Origin: Chloroflexi bacterium OLB15
GTDB taxonomy: Bacteria > Chloroflexota > Anaerolineae > Aggregatilineales > Phototrophicaceae
Reading direction: 5' to 3'
Length of the DNA: 64,000 nucleotides
NCBI GenBank assembly: GCA_001567085.1
Contig: LMZS01000028.1
Span: 1-64,000 of the forward strand
The position numbers were made by a program, and so were the translations under genes. Shown here piece after piece: positions 18,492 to 28,723 of this stretch. The notes under the pieces were generated by a model. That model had not been told where the DNA came from, did not search any database, and worked only from the letters and a program-made list of their open reading frames with translations. How positions within the stretch are numbered: the stretch's first letter is position 1; the number at the start of each line of letters is the position of its first letter.

Positions 18492-19355
18492 TTGATCACG
18501 CTCGGCAATTTCCAACTTCATCTCATTCAAGAATCAATGACACAAATGGACGCGGGCGGCGCTTTCGGGTTGGTACCGCGCGGCTTATTTTCGCGGTTTT
18601 ACCCGTTGAATGTCGAGCAAAATACGGTTCCGATGCCGTCTAATTTGCTGCTGGTGCAAACAGGCACACAGAATATTCTGATTGACAGCGGGAACGGCGA
18701 CAAAATTCCGGATAAGCTGCGCGACCTGTTTCATCTGGAGCATCCCCGCGGGACGATGCTTGAGGCGCTCAACCGATTGGGGCTAACGGCAGCGGACATC
18801 CATCTGGTGATCAACACCCATCTACACAACGATCACTGCGGCGGAAATACGTATATTGGCGCAGATGGCAGCATCGTACCGATGTTCCCAAACGCTGAAT
18901 ATGTGACCCAGCGGCGGGAATTTGAGGATGCCAGCCATCCAAACGAGCGCAACCGCGCCACCTATCTGGCAGATAATTTTGCGCCTCTGCTTGAAAATGG
19001 GCAGATGCGCCTGCTGGATGGCGATACTGACCTGGCGCCGGGCATACGCGGGGTGGTGACGCCGGGGCATACGCCGGGACATATGAGCGTACTGCTGGAA
19101 AGCGGCGGAGAACACGCCATGTTCGTCTGCGATCTGGCGAGTTTCGCGGTGCATTTCGAGCGCTTAGGATGGATGACGGCTTACGATATTGAGCCGATGA
19201 TTACGCTGGAGAGCAAGCGTAAATGGCAGCAGTGGGCACTGGACACCAATGCCTTACTTTTCTTCCCTCATGATGCGGTGAGACCAGTTGGCCGGTATGT
19301 GCCAGTTGAGGGAGGGAAAGGGGCGGTGGTAGAGATTGACGTTGAGTTCGCTTGA
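18492..19355 (+). CDS. MBL-fold metallo-hydrolase
   Basis: 287 residues from TTG 18492; the reading frame closes upstream and GGATACTGGA precedes the TTG. Metal-site motifs are complete: THLHNDHCGG (HxHxDH), TPGHTPGHMS, the bridging Asp in FVCDLA, and FFPHDA near the C-terminus. The sequence resembles quorum-quenching-lactonase-like or generic MBL hydrolases rather than class B beta-lactamases. The substrate is unknown. Nine bases after the small membrane protein. Confidence 0.9.
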   Translation: MITLGNFQLHLIQESMTQMDAGGAFGLVPRGLFSRFYPLNVEQNTVPMPSNLLLVQTGTQNILIDSGNGDKIPDKLRDLFHLEHPRGTMLEALNRLGLTAADIHLVINTHLHNDHCGGNTYIGADGSIVPMFPNAEYVTQRREFEDASHPNERNRATYLADNFAPLLENGQMRLLDGDTDLAPGIRGVVTPGHTPGHMSVLLESGGEHAMFVCDLASFAVHFERLGWMTAYDIEPMITLESKRKWQQWALDTNALLFFPHDAVRPVGRYVPVEGGKGAVVEIDVEFA

Positions 19356-19361
19356 TAAGCG

Positions 19362-19387
19362 CAGGGGCGCGACATCGCGCGCCCCTG
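19362..19387. repeat. GGGGCGCG palindrome between convergent genes
   Basis: 10-bp arms CAGGGGCGCG (19362-19371) and CGCGCCCCTG (19378-19387), six-base loop, between the ends of the MBL gene and uvrA. It could terminate both but has no T-run. Same family as the palindromes at 26128 and 61091. Confidence 0.65.
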
Positions 19388-19414
19388 AAGGAAATTACAA
19401 CCAAACGGGGGTAT

Positions 19415-22330
19415 TTACACCCTTACCCCTTCTAAGGCATGGCGAAGATACTGACCGGTATAACTGGCTTCGACCTGCGTGATATCTTCAGGCGTACCCT
19501 CGGCGATCACCTGACCGCCAGCGTCGCCACCCTCTGGCCCCATATCAATAATCCAGTCGGCAACCTTGATGATGTCAAGGTTGTGCTCAATCACCAGAAC
19601 GGTATTGCCGGTTTCGACCAACTGCTGAAGCACGTTGACCAAACGCTTCACGTCAGCGGCATGAAGGCCGGTGGACGGCTCGTCGAGAATGTACAGAGTT
19701 TGGCCGGTAGCGCGGCGCGAGAGTTCGCGGCTGAGTTTGACGCGCTGAGCTTCGCCGCCGGAAAGGGTGGTTGCAGGCTGGCCGATGCGAATATAGCCAA
19801 GCCCGACTTCTTCAAGCGTTTCCAGTTTGCTGGCGATAGAAGGCACGTTGGCGAAGAAGTTCAGGCCTTCGCTGACGGTCATATCCAACACTTCAGCGAT
19901 ATTCTTGCCCTTATATTTCACCTGTAAGGTTTCGCGGTTGTAGCGCGCACCGTGACACACATCACACATGACGTAGACATCCGGCAAGAACTGCATCTCG
20001 ATTTGCAAACGCCCCTGCCCTTCACACTTCTCACAGCGCCCCCCCTTCACATTGAAGCTATAGCGCCCGGCAGTATAACCGCGCATCTTGCTTTCCGGCA
20101 GTTCGGCAAACAGGGTGCGGATATGATCGTACATCTTGGTGTAGGTGCCGGGGTTGCTGCGCGGCGTGCGCCCTATGGGGCTTTGATCAATATTGATGAT
20201 CTTGTCAATGTGCTCGATGCCTTCGATGCTGTCGTGATCGCCGGGGCGCTCACGGGCGCCATTTAACACCTGCGCCAACCGTGTATACAGCACATCTACC
20301 ATCAACGATGACTTGCCGCTGCCGCTCACACCGGTCACACAGACCAGCTTGCCTAACGGGAAAGCAACATCCACATTCTTAAGGTTATTTTCGCGCGCGC
20401 CACGCACAATGATGCTGTCGCCATTTCCGAGGCGGCGCTGTTCTGGCACTTCAATCCGCAGACGGCCGCTGAGATACGCACCGGTGAGACTATCCTCTAC
20501 CTGTTCGACCTCAAGCGGCGTGCCTTCAGCGATGATCTTGCCGCCATGCTCGCCCGCGCCTGGCCCCATGTCGATCAGCCAGTCGGCAGTACGCATAGTT
20601 TCTTCGTCGTGTTCCACAACTAAAACGGTATTGCCCAGATCGCGCAGGTCTTGCAGAGTGGCGATCAGCTTACCGTTATCCCGCTGATGCAAGCCGATAG
20701 ACGGCTCATCCAGCACATAAAGCACACCTGTTAAGCGGCTGCCGATCTGGGTTGCCAGACGGATGCGCTGAGCTTCACCACCAGACAGCGAACCGGATGA
20801 ACGGGCAAGGCTTAGGTAGTTCAAGCCGACGTTATCGAGAAAGCTGACACGAGACTCGATTTCGTTCAAAATCTGGTAGGCGATCTCCTGATCGCGATCT
20901 GAAAGCAGCGCAGTACCAACGCGCCCACGCAGCCGCTCGATCCAACCGCGCAGTTTGTTGATAGGGAGCGCGGTCACTTCGTTGATGTGCTTATCAGCAA
21001 CCGTGACCGCTAATGCTTCAGGGCGAAGGCGGCGGCCATTACAGGCTGAGCATGCCACCTGACTCATGGTTTGCTCAATTGCCCAGCGGATGCCCTCGCT
21101 TTCAGTTTCACGGTAGCGGCGCTGAAGATTGTTGATCACGCCTTCAAATGCCACCATGTATTCACGCCAACCGCCGCCATTGCTATAGCGCACCTTGATC
21201 TTCTTGCCGTTCGTGCCATACAGCAGCACTTTTTGCTGTTCAGCAGTCAACTGCTTCCAAGGAACATCCAGCGGGATATCGTAGGCTTCATGCACCGCGC
21301 GGGCTAACTGGCTAGCCCAACTATCTTCAGTGCTAAAATCCCAACCATTGGCCTTGATTGCGCCATCGCGAATAGAGAGATCGGGGTTAGAGATGATCAA
21401 CTGGGGATCGAGTTCCAGGCGGAAACCCAGCCCCTGACATTCCGGACACGCACCCTTCGGCGTGTTGAAGCTGAACAAGCGTGGTTCAAGCTCTGGCAAG
21501 CTGCCATGCCCGTTAATACAGGCCAGATGTTCGCTGAACAGGGTATCGGCTGCTGGCGTCTGGCTGAGATTGTTGATGATCACCAAGCCATCGCCCAGCT
21601 TGAGCGCAGTTTCTACAGCTTCAGTGAGGCGCGTCTCGAAATTATGCGCTTCCTCCGAGTCTTGATCAGCAAAAGTGCGAATGACCAGACGGTCAACCAC
21701 CGCTTCGATATTGTGAATCTCATAGCGCGCCAGCTTGATTTCTTCATCCAGATCACGGACTTCGCCATCTACACGAGCGCGGGCATAGCCCTGCTTACGT
21801 AAATCTTCAAAAACTTTCTCGTGCGTGCCTTTCTTGTCGCGAATAACAGGCGACAAGATTTGCACACGCACGCCCTGATCTTCAGGCAACCCCTTCGCAA
21901 GACTCATAACTTCATCAATAATCTGCTGCGACGTTTGAGCAACGACTACTTCACCGCATACAGGGCAGTGAGGAATACCGATACGGGCATAAAGCAAGCG
22001 CAGATAGTCATAGATTTCGGTAACAGTGCCGACGGTAGAGCGCGGGTTATGGCTAACCCCCTTCTGGTCAATTGAAACGGCGGGGCTTAAGCCCTCAATC
22101 TGATCTACATCGGGCTTTTCCATTTGCCCAAGAAATTGACGCGCATAGGCGCTGAGGCTTTCAACATAGCGGCGCTGGCCTTCGGCAAAGATCGTGTCGA
22201 AGGCTAATGACGACTTGCCTGAACCTGACAGGCCAGTAATCACTACCATTTTGTTACGTGGAATTTCCACGTCAATATTCTTTAGATTGTGTTCGCGCGC
22301 GCCACGAACGACGATCTTGTCCTGAGACAT
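19415..22330 (-). CDS. uvrA: Excinuclease ABC subunit A
   Basis: 971-residue ATPase that loads UvrB on damaged DNA in nucleotide excision repair. Two ABC modules are complete: [14 protein letters not shown] and [12 protein letters not shown] in the first; [16 protein letters not shown] and [12 protein letters not shown] in the second. Zinc-binding CxxC pairs are present (CPVCGE, CPECQG, CSACNG, CEKCEG...CDVCHG). I chose ATG 22330 ([20 protein letters not shown]) because it matches the family N-terminus and has GGGGGATTC directly upstream; the frame extends another 15 codons to 22375. uvrC is 25 kb away and uvrB is not in the window. Confidence 0.98.
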   Translation of the reverse strand: MSQDKIVVRGAREHNLKNIDVEIPRNKMVVITGLSGSGKSSLAFDTIFAEGQRRYVESLSAYARQFLGQMEKPDVDQIEGLSPAVSIDQKGVSHNPRSTVGTVTEIYDYLRLLYARIGIPHCPVCGEVVVAQTSQQIIDEVMSLAKGLPEDQGVRVQILSPVIRDKKGTHEKVFEDLRKQGYARARVDGEVRDLDEEIKLARYEIHNIEAVVDRLVIRTFADQDSEEAHNFETRLTEAVETALKLGDGLVIINNLSQTPAADTLFSEHLACINGHGSLPELEPRLFSFNTPKGACPECQGLGFRLELDPQLIISNPDLSIRDGAIKANGWDFSTEDSWASQLARAVHEAYDIPLDVPWKQLTAEQQKVLLYGTNGKKIKVRYSNGGGWREYMVAFEGVINNLQRRYRETESEGIRWAIEQTMSQVACSACNGRRLRPEALAVTVADKHINEVTALPINKLRGWIERLRGRVGTALLSDRDQEIAYQILNEIESRVSFLDNVGLNYLSLARSSGSLSGGEAQRIRLATQIGSRLTGVLYVLDEPSIGLHQRDNGKLIATLQDLRDLGNTVLVVEHDEETMRTADWLIDMGPGAGEHGGKIIAEGTPLEVEQVEDSLTGAYLSGRLRIEVPEQRRLGNGDSIIVRGARENNLKNVDVAFPLGKLVCVTGVSGSGKSSLMVDVLYTRLAQVLNGARERPGDHDSIEGIEHIDKIINIDQSPIGRTPRSNPGTYTKMYDHIRTLFAELPESKMRGYTAGRYSFNVKGGRCEKCEGQGRLQIEMQFLPDVYVMCDVCHGARYNRETLQVKYKGKNIAEVLDMTVSEGLNFFANVPSIASKLETLEEVGLGYIRIGQPATTLSGGEAQRVKLSRELSRRATGQTLYILDEPSTGLHAADVKRLVNVLQQLVETGNTVLVIEHNLDIIKVADWIIDMGPEGGDAGGQVIAEGTPEDITQVEASYTGQYLRHALEGVRV

Positions 22331-22559
22331 GAATCCCCCGACAGGGTTAGATTGTGCGAATATTTGTTCGATCATTATAGATGGCTATAGTGCCGAATCC
22401 AACCGTTGAAACTATATATTTCTATGATGAACTGGTGGTAAGACGTGAATAGAAGAAGGGCTGTTTATTTTTACAAGCAGATGCTATTCAGAGCGTGAAT
22501 CGCTAGAATTTTAGACGCCTTGTGTACCATATAACATACCTTTGCAGGAATCAATCGGG

Positions 22560-22694
22560 ATGGACGCGCTCAAGGAATTTGTAAAGCCAGCCAGCTCACC
22601 AGCAGGAATGTTCATTAACGGCGTATTCCGCCGCGCATTTGCCACACGCTGCGACACGAAAAAAGTGCTCCCTCAACTACAGGCAGGTGCATGA
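22560..22694 (+). CDS. Possible 44-residue upstream ORF
   Basis: ATG 22560 to TGA 22694; the stop overlaps the ATG of the membrane protein (ATGA), the arrangement of translationally coupled genes. AGGAATCAATCGGG lies upstream. The peptide is basic, has no hydrophobic segment and resembles nothing I know, so chance is quite possible. The preceding 229 bases (22331-22559), between this and uvrA, hold only AT-rich promoter-like sequence. Confidence 0.25.
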   Translation: MDALKEFVKPASSPAGMFINGVFRRAFATRCDTKKVLPQLQAGA

Positions 22695-24433
22695 ACCCAC
22701 CAGCAAACAGGCGGCGCGGGTGGTTTGGCGCCGGACTGCTGGCGGCGGCGCTGATTTTAGGCGCGGCGTTAGCAGGTCTTGGGCTGCAAACACTAAGCAA
22801 CCCGCTGCCTATCAACGTTCGCCAGCAAACGCCGGGCGACAGTATTCAATTCACGATTGACCGCACCCGCAGCCTGTTCGCCGCAGACTGCCTGCAACTG
22901 GTCTGGGCAGTTGACGGCGCAAGCGAGATCGTGATCGGGGAAGTGGCTGTATCCCCTTCTGGAGAACGCGGACACTGCGACGGCAGCGCCCCCTCAATTC
23001 GCGTCAGCTTTGAAAACGGGGCTACATTCGCGCAGGTCTACTATCACTGGGCGCTGTTTGACCAACCGATGGCGCATTTCCTGCTGTTCGGCGGGCTGCT
23101 TTGCGCGGTTGGCGGGTTGTGGCTGGTTGGCGCGGGCGAATGGCCGATCTGGCGAGCGACGATCATCCAATATGCTTTTGTGATCACATTTGCTATCGCG
23201 TTTACAGCGATCATCGATCTGTTCACCAACAGCCTGAACACCAACCGTTATACATGGGATTGGGTGCATTACATTGACATGGCGGAACACGGGATCACCG
23301 GCAACGCGGGATTAGTATCGCCATACGCTTACCGCCCCCTTCCCCCCTTACTGGCAGGCTTGATCGGCGACTTAAGCGGGCGTTCTTTTGTCGCCGGTTT
23401 CCGCGCGCTGGCCTATGCCGGGGCAATCAGCCAGATTGTGCTGGCGTTTGCGCTGGCGCGGCTGTTCATCACCCGCCAAAGCAAGCGGTTTTGGGGCGCG
23501 TTTGCGGTAGCGATGATCGCGGCATTCTCCACCTTCAGCGTCAAGTTTTACCTGTTTGACACGTTCCGTACCGATCCGCTGGCATTTCCGCTGGTGCTGC
23601 TGGGCATGATCGGGCTGACGCAGCATGTGCGGCGCGCAGGCAGCGGCCTACCAACACTGGGCTGGGATGTAGTGATCGTGCTTTCAGGCGTGGTTGGCGC
23701 GTTGATTCGCGAATTTGCGGCGATCCCTGCCGGCCTGCTGATCGTGATTCTGGCGCAGCAAGCGTGGCGCGAACGACAAGCGAAGCCTATCCTCAAAGCG
23801 CTCATTATCAGCGGCATACTGGGGTTAGCCTTCGTGCTGCCGCGTGTTCTGATTTCGGTCAGCCGTTCGGATCAGCTTTTTGATGTGATCACGATGCCAG
23901 AATTGATCACGATGTGGCGGCGCAACCTGAATATCGGGCTAGGGGTGTTGATCGCCCTGCTGCCGGTGTGGATGCTGCTAACGCCGCGACGGATCAAAGT
24001 GGCATGGGCAGCGCTGCGAGGGCTGCGCTTAAGCATCTTCATCTATACGGCGACGGCGCTGGCGCTCAGCTTTTTGGGCGGCACCGATATCGCCCGGTTT
24101 ATGGGGTTTTTGCTGCCTGTAGTGGTGATTCTGTGCGCCCTTCTGGTTGATGAAGTACGATCCGCGTGGGAAGTAAGCTACGCGGTGCTGGCATGGGCGA
24201 TCTACAACCGTTCGTTCTCGGTTGTGCCGATGGAAAATATTGACGCCTATCTGGATTTTTACGTGGTCTACTGGAACCGGCAAACTGACGCAACATGGCT
24301 GCGCGTAGGCGAAGCGGCGGGATGGGTGATAGGCTCGGTGCTGCTGCGGGTGCTATGCTTGCGGAAACGTGATGAGGCAGTTGAAGCTAAGCCGAACGCG
24401 CAGAAAGTTCAAACTGCTTCGCTTCATGGTTAA
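22691..24433 (+). CDS. Polytopic membrane protein, GT-C glycosyltransferase-like
   Basis: 580 residues with about ten or more hydrophobic segments. An N-terminal signal-anchor (about 10-36) is followed by an external beta-rich stretch (about 40-125) with two cysteines. Next come multiple TM helices and, near residues 180-215, TWDWVHYIDMAEHGI...SPYAYRPLPPLLAGL, a layout reminiscent of GT-C fold glycosyltransferases or mannosyltransferases (an acidic residue in the first loop, then YRPLPP). No transferase signature is decisive. The RBS AGGCAGGTGC precedes the ATG. Divergent from uvrA. Confidence 0.6.
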   Translation: MNPPANRRRGWFGAGLLAAALILGAALAGLGLQTLSNPLPINVRQQTPGDSIQFTIDRTRSLFAADCLQLVWAVDGASEIVIGEVAVSPSGERGHCDGSAPSIRVSFENGATFAQVYYHWALFDQPMAHFLLFGGLLCAVGGLWLVGAGEWPIWRATIIQYAFVITFAIAFTAIIDLFTNSLNTNRYTWDWVHYIDMAEHGITGNAGLVSPYAYRPLPPLLAGLIGDLSGRSFVAGFRALAYAGAISQIVLAFALARLFITRQSKRFWGAFAVAMIAAFSTFSVKFYLFDTFRTDPLAFPLVLLGMIGLTQHVRRAGSGLPTLGWDVVIVLSGVVGALIREFAAIPAGLLIVILAQQAWRERQAKPILKALIISGILGLAFVLPRVLISVSRSDQLFDVITMPELITMWRRNLNIGLGVLIALLPVWMLLTPRRIKVAWAALRGLRLSIFIYTATALALSFLGGTDIARFMGFLLPVVVILCALLVDEVRSAWEVSYAVLAWAIYNRSFSVVPMENIDAYLDFYVVYWNRQTDATWLRVGEAAGWVIGSVLLRVLCLRKRDEAVEAKPNAQKVQTASLHG

Positions 24434-24486
24434 TTTTTTCTGAACCTCACGGCGAAGCACTGTGACCGATAAGCAAGAGGCGCGCT

Positions 24487-25278
24487 ATGTGTTCGCTGTT
24501 CTTTTTACTGGGGTTCATACTTTTTGGCTTAGGATTCACAAGCGTTGTTCCTATGAGCGGCGAAGGCATCGCCGTTGCAGAACCGATTATGGAGGTTGTT
24601 TGCGTGAACGAAAATATTTCGCCGCTGCGCGTACTGGTGTTTTCAAAGACCGCCGGTTTCCGCCATGACTCCATCCCTGATGGCATTGCCGCGCTGCAAG
24701 AAATTGCAATAGAACGAAACTGGCAATTAATGGCGACGGAAGATTCAGATGCGCTGGTAGCGGCGCTGCCTGATACCGATGTGGTCGTGTTTTTGAGCAC
24801 GACAGGCGACGTGCTGGATGATGCCCAACAAGCCGCATTTGAGCAGTTCATTCAGCGCGGCGGCGGCTTTGTGGGGATTCATGCGGCCAGCGATACCGAG
24901 TATGAGTGGCCATGGTATGGCGCGCTAGTGGGAAGCTACTTTCTGAATCATCCACCGGGAACCCACGATGCCGATGTGATTGTGGAAAGCCGCAATCACC
25001 CGTCTACCGAAATGCTTTCACCGGTATGGGCGCGACATGACGAGTGGTACAACTTTCAGAGCAACCCGCGCGATCGGGTGAACGTGCTGATGACGCTGGA
25101 CGAGAGCAGTTATTCAGGCGGGACGATGGGCGCGGATCATCCAATTGCATGGTGGCATGAGTATGACGGCGGGCGCGCGTTCTATACTGGCGGCGGGCAT
25201 ACGTCAGAATCATTCAGCGAGGCATTGTTCCGCCAGCACATTACGGGCGGAATTGAGTGGGCAGGCGGGCTGTGCTAG
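24487..25278 (+). CDS. ThuA-domain protein
   Basis: 263 residues. An N-terminal hydrophobic segment (FFLLGFILFGLGFTSVVPM) probably serves as membrane anchor or signal, then a ThuA domain: VLVFSKTAGFRHDSIPDG, VVVFLSTTGDVLD, GGGFVGIHAASDTEYEWPWYG, VESRNHPSTEML, DEWYNFQSNPRD, ADHPIAWWHEYDGGRAFYTG and HTSESF. ThuA-like proteins have a class I glutamine-amidotransferase-like fold and are linked to trehalose and other sugar metabolism. The domain is nearly full length. Starting 53 bases after the GT-C-like gene, it may share its transcript. Confidence 0.9.
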   Translation: MCSLFFLLGFILFGLGFTSVVPMSGEGIAVAEPIMEVVCVNENISPLRVLVFSKTAGFRHDSIPDGIAALQEIAIERNWQLMATEDSDALVAALPDTDVVVFLSTTGDVLDDAQQAAFEQFIQRGGGFVGIHAASDTEYEWPWYGALVGSYFLNHPPGTHDADVIVESRNHPSTEMLSPVWARHDEWYNFQSNPRDRVNVLMTLDESSYSGGTMGADHPIAWWHEYDGGRAFYTGGGHTSESFSEALFRQHITGGIEWAGGLC

Positions 25279-25314
25279 GGATGCACCCCGCCGCACCCCA
25301 ACCTTAAGATCGCA

Positions 25315-25339
25315 CCCGCTCCCGTGTGACGGGAGCGGG
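25315..25339. terminator. GC-rich hairpin after the ThuA gene
   Basis: Perfect 11-bp arms CCCGCTCCCGT (25315-25325) and ACGGGAGCGGG (25329-25339) with a 3-nt loop, 36 bases after the stop codon. No T-run follows, so it is either a non-canonical terminator or an mRNA 3' stabiliser. Confidence 0.5.
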
Positions 25340-25431
25340 CTGACAAGATTGATCCGGAAGCACATTTGAGTTTATCCACAAGCAGTATTAAGGATTAAAA
25401 TAGAGTCCAATGAAGTTGTACGGGGTGTGAG

Positions 25432-26001
25432 ATGGTATTTCAGGAACGAGTCTCTACACGGGCAGATTTGCACGCACTTGAAACACTGCCAGAGAACGCA
25501 GAAAAGCGCTTTGAACTCATCAACGGAGCGATCTACGAAGTGCCTTATCCCAGCCCAACCCATAACCTGATCATCGGAAACATTTACAGCCCGCTGCGCG
25601 CCTTCGTGAAAGCCAATAAGCTCGGTTATGCCTTCACTGACACCGTGAAATATGCCCTACCCAACGGCGATGATTTTGCACCGGATGTGTCTTTCATATC
25701 TCAAGAACGCGCGCCTGTGCCGCTGCCAAAAGCATTCAGCGCCGCGCCGGACATGGCGGTTGAAGTGGCCTCGTCCAGTAACCGCGAACGGGAACTGCTG
25801 GATAAAGCCGAGTCTTTGCTGGAATGCGGCACACAATTTGTGTGGATCGTTTACCCAAATACTCAGGTGGTGGATGTGTGCCATCTGGCGAAAAATGGCG
25901 GAATGATTACCTATAAATTAAACGTGGGTGACACGCTAGATGGCGAGAATGTGCTGCCGGGGTTCAAGCTGGACGTTAGCGAGATATTTGAGATTGGGTG
26001 A
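25432..26001 (+). CDS. Uma2 family (DUF820) PD-(D/E)XK protein
   Basis: 189 residues. The Uma2 pattern is clear: EKRFELINGAIYEVPYPSPTHN, the PNGDDFAPDVSFISQERAP strand carrying the acidic core, DMAVEVASSSNRERELLDKAESLLECG with the ExxSxS motif, and FVWIVYPNTQVVDVCH. The fold is PD-(D/E)XK nuclease-like, but the cellular role of these often multicopy proteins is unknown. It is a single gene; a palindrome separates it from the convergent DUF3048 gene. Confidence 0.92.
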   Translation: MVFQERVSTRADLHALETLPENAEKRFELINGAIYEVPYPSPTHNLIIGNIYSPLRAFVKANKLGYAFTDTVKYALPNGDDFAPDVSFISQERAPVPLPKAFSAAPDMAVEVASSSNRERELLDKAESLLECGTQFVWIVYPNTQVVDVCHLAKNGGMITYKLNVGDTLDGENVLPGFKLDVSEIFEIG

Positions 26002-26127
26002 CTCAATTTTATCCTGTCCCACTGTTAGTTATTTTAACTTCTCCCATTATCGGCAAAGGTAGACGGAATGACCTTGTATAGCCGTCCCCTAGAAAATCAG
26101 TTTAGGTTCTAACAGGACAATTTCCAG

Positions 26128-26151
26128 AGGGGCGCGATGTATCGCGCCCCT
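26128..26151. repeat. AGGGGCGCGAT palindrome
   Basis: Perfect 11-bp arms AGGGGCGCGAT and ATCGCGCCCCT around a 2-nt centre, between convergent genes ending at 26001 (+) and 26163 (-). Could act as a bidirectional terminator; same core as the palindrome at 19362. Confidence 0.7.
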
Positions 26152-26162
26152 GCTGGTGGAGA

Positions 26163-27494
26163 TTACCGGGGCATCAGGGTGACGCCGGGGTAGAGCGTAG
26201 CTTCCGGGGTATGGCTGGGGCCGGGAGTAAGCGTATAGGTCGGCGTGAAGCTGGCAGCCAAAGCGGTGCCGGTGGCCTGCATATCAACCGGCTCTTCATT
26301 CACGGCGACATCACCCAACCAACGCACAATGGACACCCACGAGCGCCCCGGTTTCATCATCATCGGCGCGTTGTTGGCGTAGAACAATTCCAGCGCCGAA
26401 CCCGGCTCGCGGTCACGGCGCCGCCAGTACCCTTCAAACCACTCGCCATCACGGAACAGATAAGCGCGGCCACTATCCCACAAATTAATTTGCTGGGAAG
26501 CGGAACGACTTTCCGCCTCAAACAAGTCGGGGCGTTCTTCGTGCGGCACTTCAATAATGACAAAGTTATCTACCCACACCTGCTGGCCGTCGGCGGCGTC
26601 ATAATGAGGCAAGCCATCGGTGAAGCGCAGATAGTGACCGGTTGCCTCATCATACTGCCAGCGCGCATCGGTCTGGCCGTACCAGTCAATGAAAATATCG
26701 CTGGCGGGCGTTCCACCTTCATCGGGAATATCGCTAAACGAGAAGCCACGCGCACGGCGGCCTTCGTTAATGCCGCGCGCGGTAGCACGTTCCCAGATCA
26801 ATTCGGTATCGGCATAGAGGGTGTGCTCAAACGCGAGGTTATCACCGGGGAAGCGGCAGAAACCGGCCTGCACGCAGTTATCGCCAATGGAAGGCGATAT
26901 AATTTGCAGTGACCATGGTTGATGCAGCAGCAAATCCTGCACTGGCGCGCTGGCGCCGGAATAAGCGAACAGCGCTTCGTACATGGGCGCAAGCTCAAGA
27001 TCAACCAGACGGCCACTACGCACCGGCCCAACATGATGCGGCATGTTGTTGCGAAAGATGGCGGCAAAGCGGGTGACCCCGCCTTCAACTTCGTATTCGT
27101 AAATCACATCAGCCGCATTCAGTCCACTTTGCGGGCGCACAATCGGCGGATAGTTGGAAATCTTGATGATCAGATTACGGCGGTTTCGCGCCTCTTCGCT
27201 AGGATAAGGCAGCCCAGTTAAGGGGCTATACCCATCGGGATAGATAACCGGGCCAACGATGGTGGCGGTAGGCGAAGGCGTCAAGGTTTCAGTCGGAGAC
27301 GGCGTTAAAGTGACGCTGGGGGTTAGTGTGGGCGCGGCAGTGGTTGGCGGCGGGGTGTTGGTGGCAAAAGCTGGCGGGGGCGAAGCGGTATTGGTGGCAA
27401 AAGCTGCCTCCTGCCCGATCACGCTGCTCCATGATGCCATCAGCAAAAGTGAAGCGCCTAAAAGCGCAATGAATAATGTCCATGTTTTCCGCAT
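26163..27494 (-). CDS. Secreted DUF3048 (YerB-like) protein
   Basis: 443 residues from ATG 27494, preferred over the upstream 27527 because a signal peptide begins there (MRKTWTLFIALLGASLLLMA) and GAGGGG precedes it. A low-complexity Thr/Pro linker follows (about 30-85, with a duplicated FATNT unit and TLTPSPT repeats), then DUF3048: SPLTGLP, LIIKISNYPPIVRPQSGLN, ADVIYEYEVEGGVTRFAAIF, HVGPVRSGRLVDLEL and, in the C-terminal half, EPGSALELFYANNAPMMMKPG. A Thr/Pro-rich tail closes it. It is expected to be extracytoplasmic. Homologues such as YerB are poorly characterised. Confidence 0.92.
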   Translation of the reverse strand: MRKTWTLFIALLGASLLLMASWSSVIGQEAAFATNTASPPPAFATNTPPPTTAAPTLTPSVTLTPSPTETLTPSPTATIVGPVIYPDGYSPLTGLPYPSEEARNRRNLIIKISNYPPIVRPQSGLNAADVIYEYEVEGGVTRFAAIFRNNMPHHVGPVRSGRLVDLELAPMYEALFAYSGASAPVQDLLLHQPWSLQIISPSIGDNCVQAGFCRFPGDNLAFEHTLYADTELIWERATARGINEGRRARGFSFSDIPDEGGTPASDIFIDWYGQTDARWQYDEATGHYLRFTDGLPHYDAADGQQVWVDNFVIIEVPHEERPDLFEAESRSASQQINLWDSGRAYLFRDGEWFEGYWRRRDREPGSALELFYANNAPMMMKPGRSWVSIVRWLGDVAVNEEPVDMQATGTALAASFTPTYTLTPGPSHTPEATLYPGVTLMPR

Positions 27495-27606
27495 GAACCA
27501 TTCCCCTCGTAAGAACCTGCGGGACAAACGAGTCGAAAGTATACGGCGCGTAACTGTGATTTATAAGGGGCGCATTTCACGCTCGTAGAGCAAGCGTAGG
27601 GCAAAG

Positions 27607-27615
27607 TGCTATAAT
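27607..27615 (+). promoter_or_regulatory. Extended -10 promoter (TGCTATAAT) for the PIG-L gene
   Basis: TGCTATAAT ending about 112 bases before the ATG at 27728. The same nine bases occur before uvrC, secA and tRNA-Lys. No good -35 hexamer is visible, as expected for TGn extended -10 promoters. Confidence 0.55.
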
Positions 27616-27727
27616 TGTGGAGCATCCTTTGTAGTTATTCGGGAATACGTCACAAATATTCATTTTAGAACATGTGTACATATACATTTTGCTTTTCCAC
27701 TGCATGATTTGGGTTTAGAGGCAGAAA

Positions 27728-28621
27728 ATGACGGCTCGCGCACGACTGCTAATTTCGTATGCACACCCTGACGATGAAAGTTTTGGACTAGGCGCATTGA
27801 TCGCCAAATATGTGGCGCAGGGTACTGAAGTGTATCTGATCTGCGCCACTAACGGAGATGTGGGTACGGTGAAGCCAGAATTTTTAGAGGGTTATGATTC
27901 TGTAGCTGCGCTGCGCCTTGCCGAACTGGATAAAGCCGCAAACATTCTGGGCTTCGCGGGGGTGTATAAATTCGGCTACAAAGACAGCGGCATGATGGGT
28001 TCAGAAACCTCAAAAGACCCAAACTGCCTGTGGCAGCAATCCCTTGAAGTTGTGGCGCGGCGCGTGGTCGAAGTGATCCGCGATGTGCAACCGCAGGTGG
28101 TGATCACCTTCAATAAATATGGCGGCTACGGTCACCCCGATCATATTGCGATTCAGCGCGCCACCTACGAAGCCTTTTTCAAGGCGGGCGATGCCCGTTA
28201 CGAGACTGGGCAAACGCCATACCAGCCGCAAAAACTGTATTACTCGGCGGTAGCCAAGCGGCAGATACAGCTCGGCATCCTTATGCTGAGAGTACGCGGG
28301 CAAGACCCGCGCCGGATGGGGCGTAATCGTGATATTGACGTGCAGGCGATTGTGGATCATGCCGAGCCAATTCATGCGATGGTGAACGTTAGCGCCTATT
28401 ATGCCCAGTGGGATGCAGCCAGCGCCTGCCACGCCAGCCAGCTTGGGGGGCGGACTACACCACGACTGCCGCAGGCTTTACGCCAGCGTATATTCGCCAG
28501 ACAGGGGTTCACCCGCGTGCATCCCGCGCCTGCCCAAAACCATGTTGACGAAACCGATCTTTTCGCCGGCGTGAAGCTGGACGAGCGCAAGCCTGCTGTG
28601 CAGCACCTGGAAACAGCGTAG
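27728..28621 (+). CDS. PIG-L family deacetylase
   Basis: 297-residue zinc-dependent N-acetyl-sugar deacetylase family member (LmbE/MshB/BshB relatives). The metal and catalytic motif AHPDDE is at about residues 12-17, and the third ligand lies in YGGYGHPDHIAIQ (about 136-148). Further landmarks are ICATNGDVGT, RLAELDKAANILGF and the C-terminal ASACHASQ...ETDLFAG. It may act in thiol or glycolipid biosynthesis, but no mshC- or bshC-like partner is near. AGAGG precedes the ATG with good spacing. Confidence 0.93.
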   Translation: MTARARLLISYAHPDDESFGLGALIAKYVAQGTEVYLICATNGDVGTVKPEFLEGYDSVAALRLAELDKAANILGFAGVYKFGYKDSGMMGSETSKDPNCLWQQSLEVVARRVVEVIRDVQPQVVITFNKYGGYGHPDHIAIQRATYEAFFKAGDARYETGQTPYQPQKLYYSAVAKRQIQLGILMLRVRGQDPRRMGRNRDIDVQAIVDHAEPIHAMVNVSAYYAQWDAASACHASQLGGRTTPRLPQALRQRIFARQGFTRVHPAPAQNHVDETDLFAGVKLDERKPAVQHLETA

Positions 28622-28723
28622 CTGATTACGGTGCGCGACCCGCTGCTTCTTTCACACAGGAAGCGGAGATAACCACAATCATAGTGTCTACCGGCGCTTT
28701 ATGGCCTTGCACGGGACGAACGC

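Noticed and set aside
27255-27405. Repeated blocks, including a 15-bp direct repeat, as a CRISPR-like or mobile array
   Set aside because: They encode the Thr/Pro linker of the DUF3048 protein (duplicated FATNT and TLTPSPT units).
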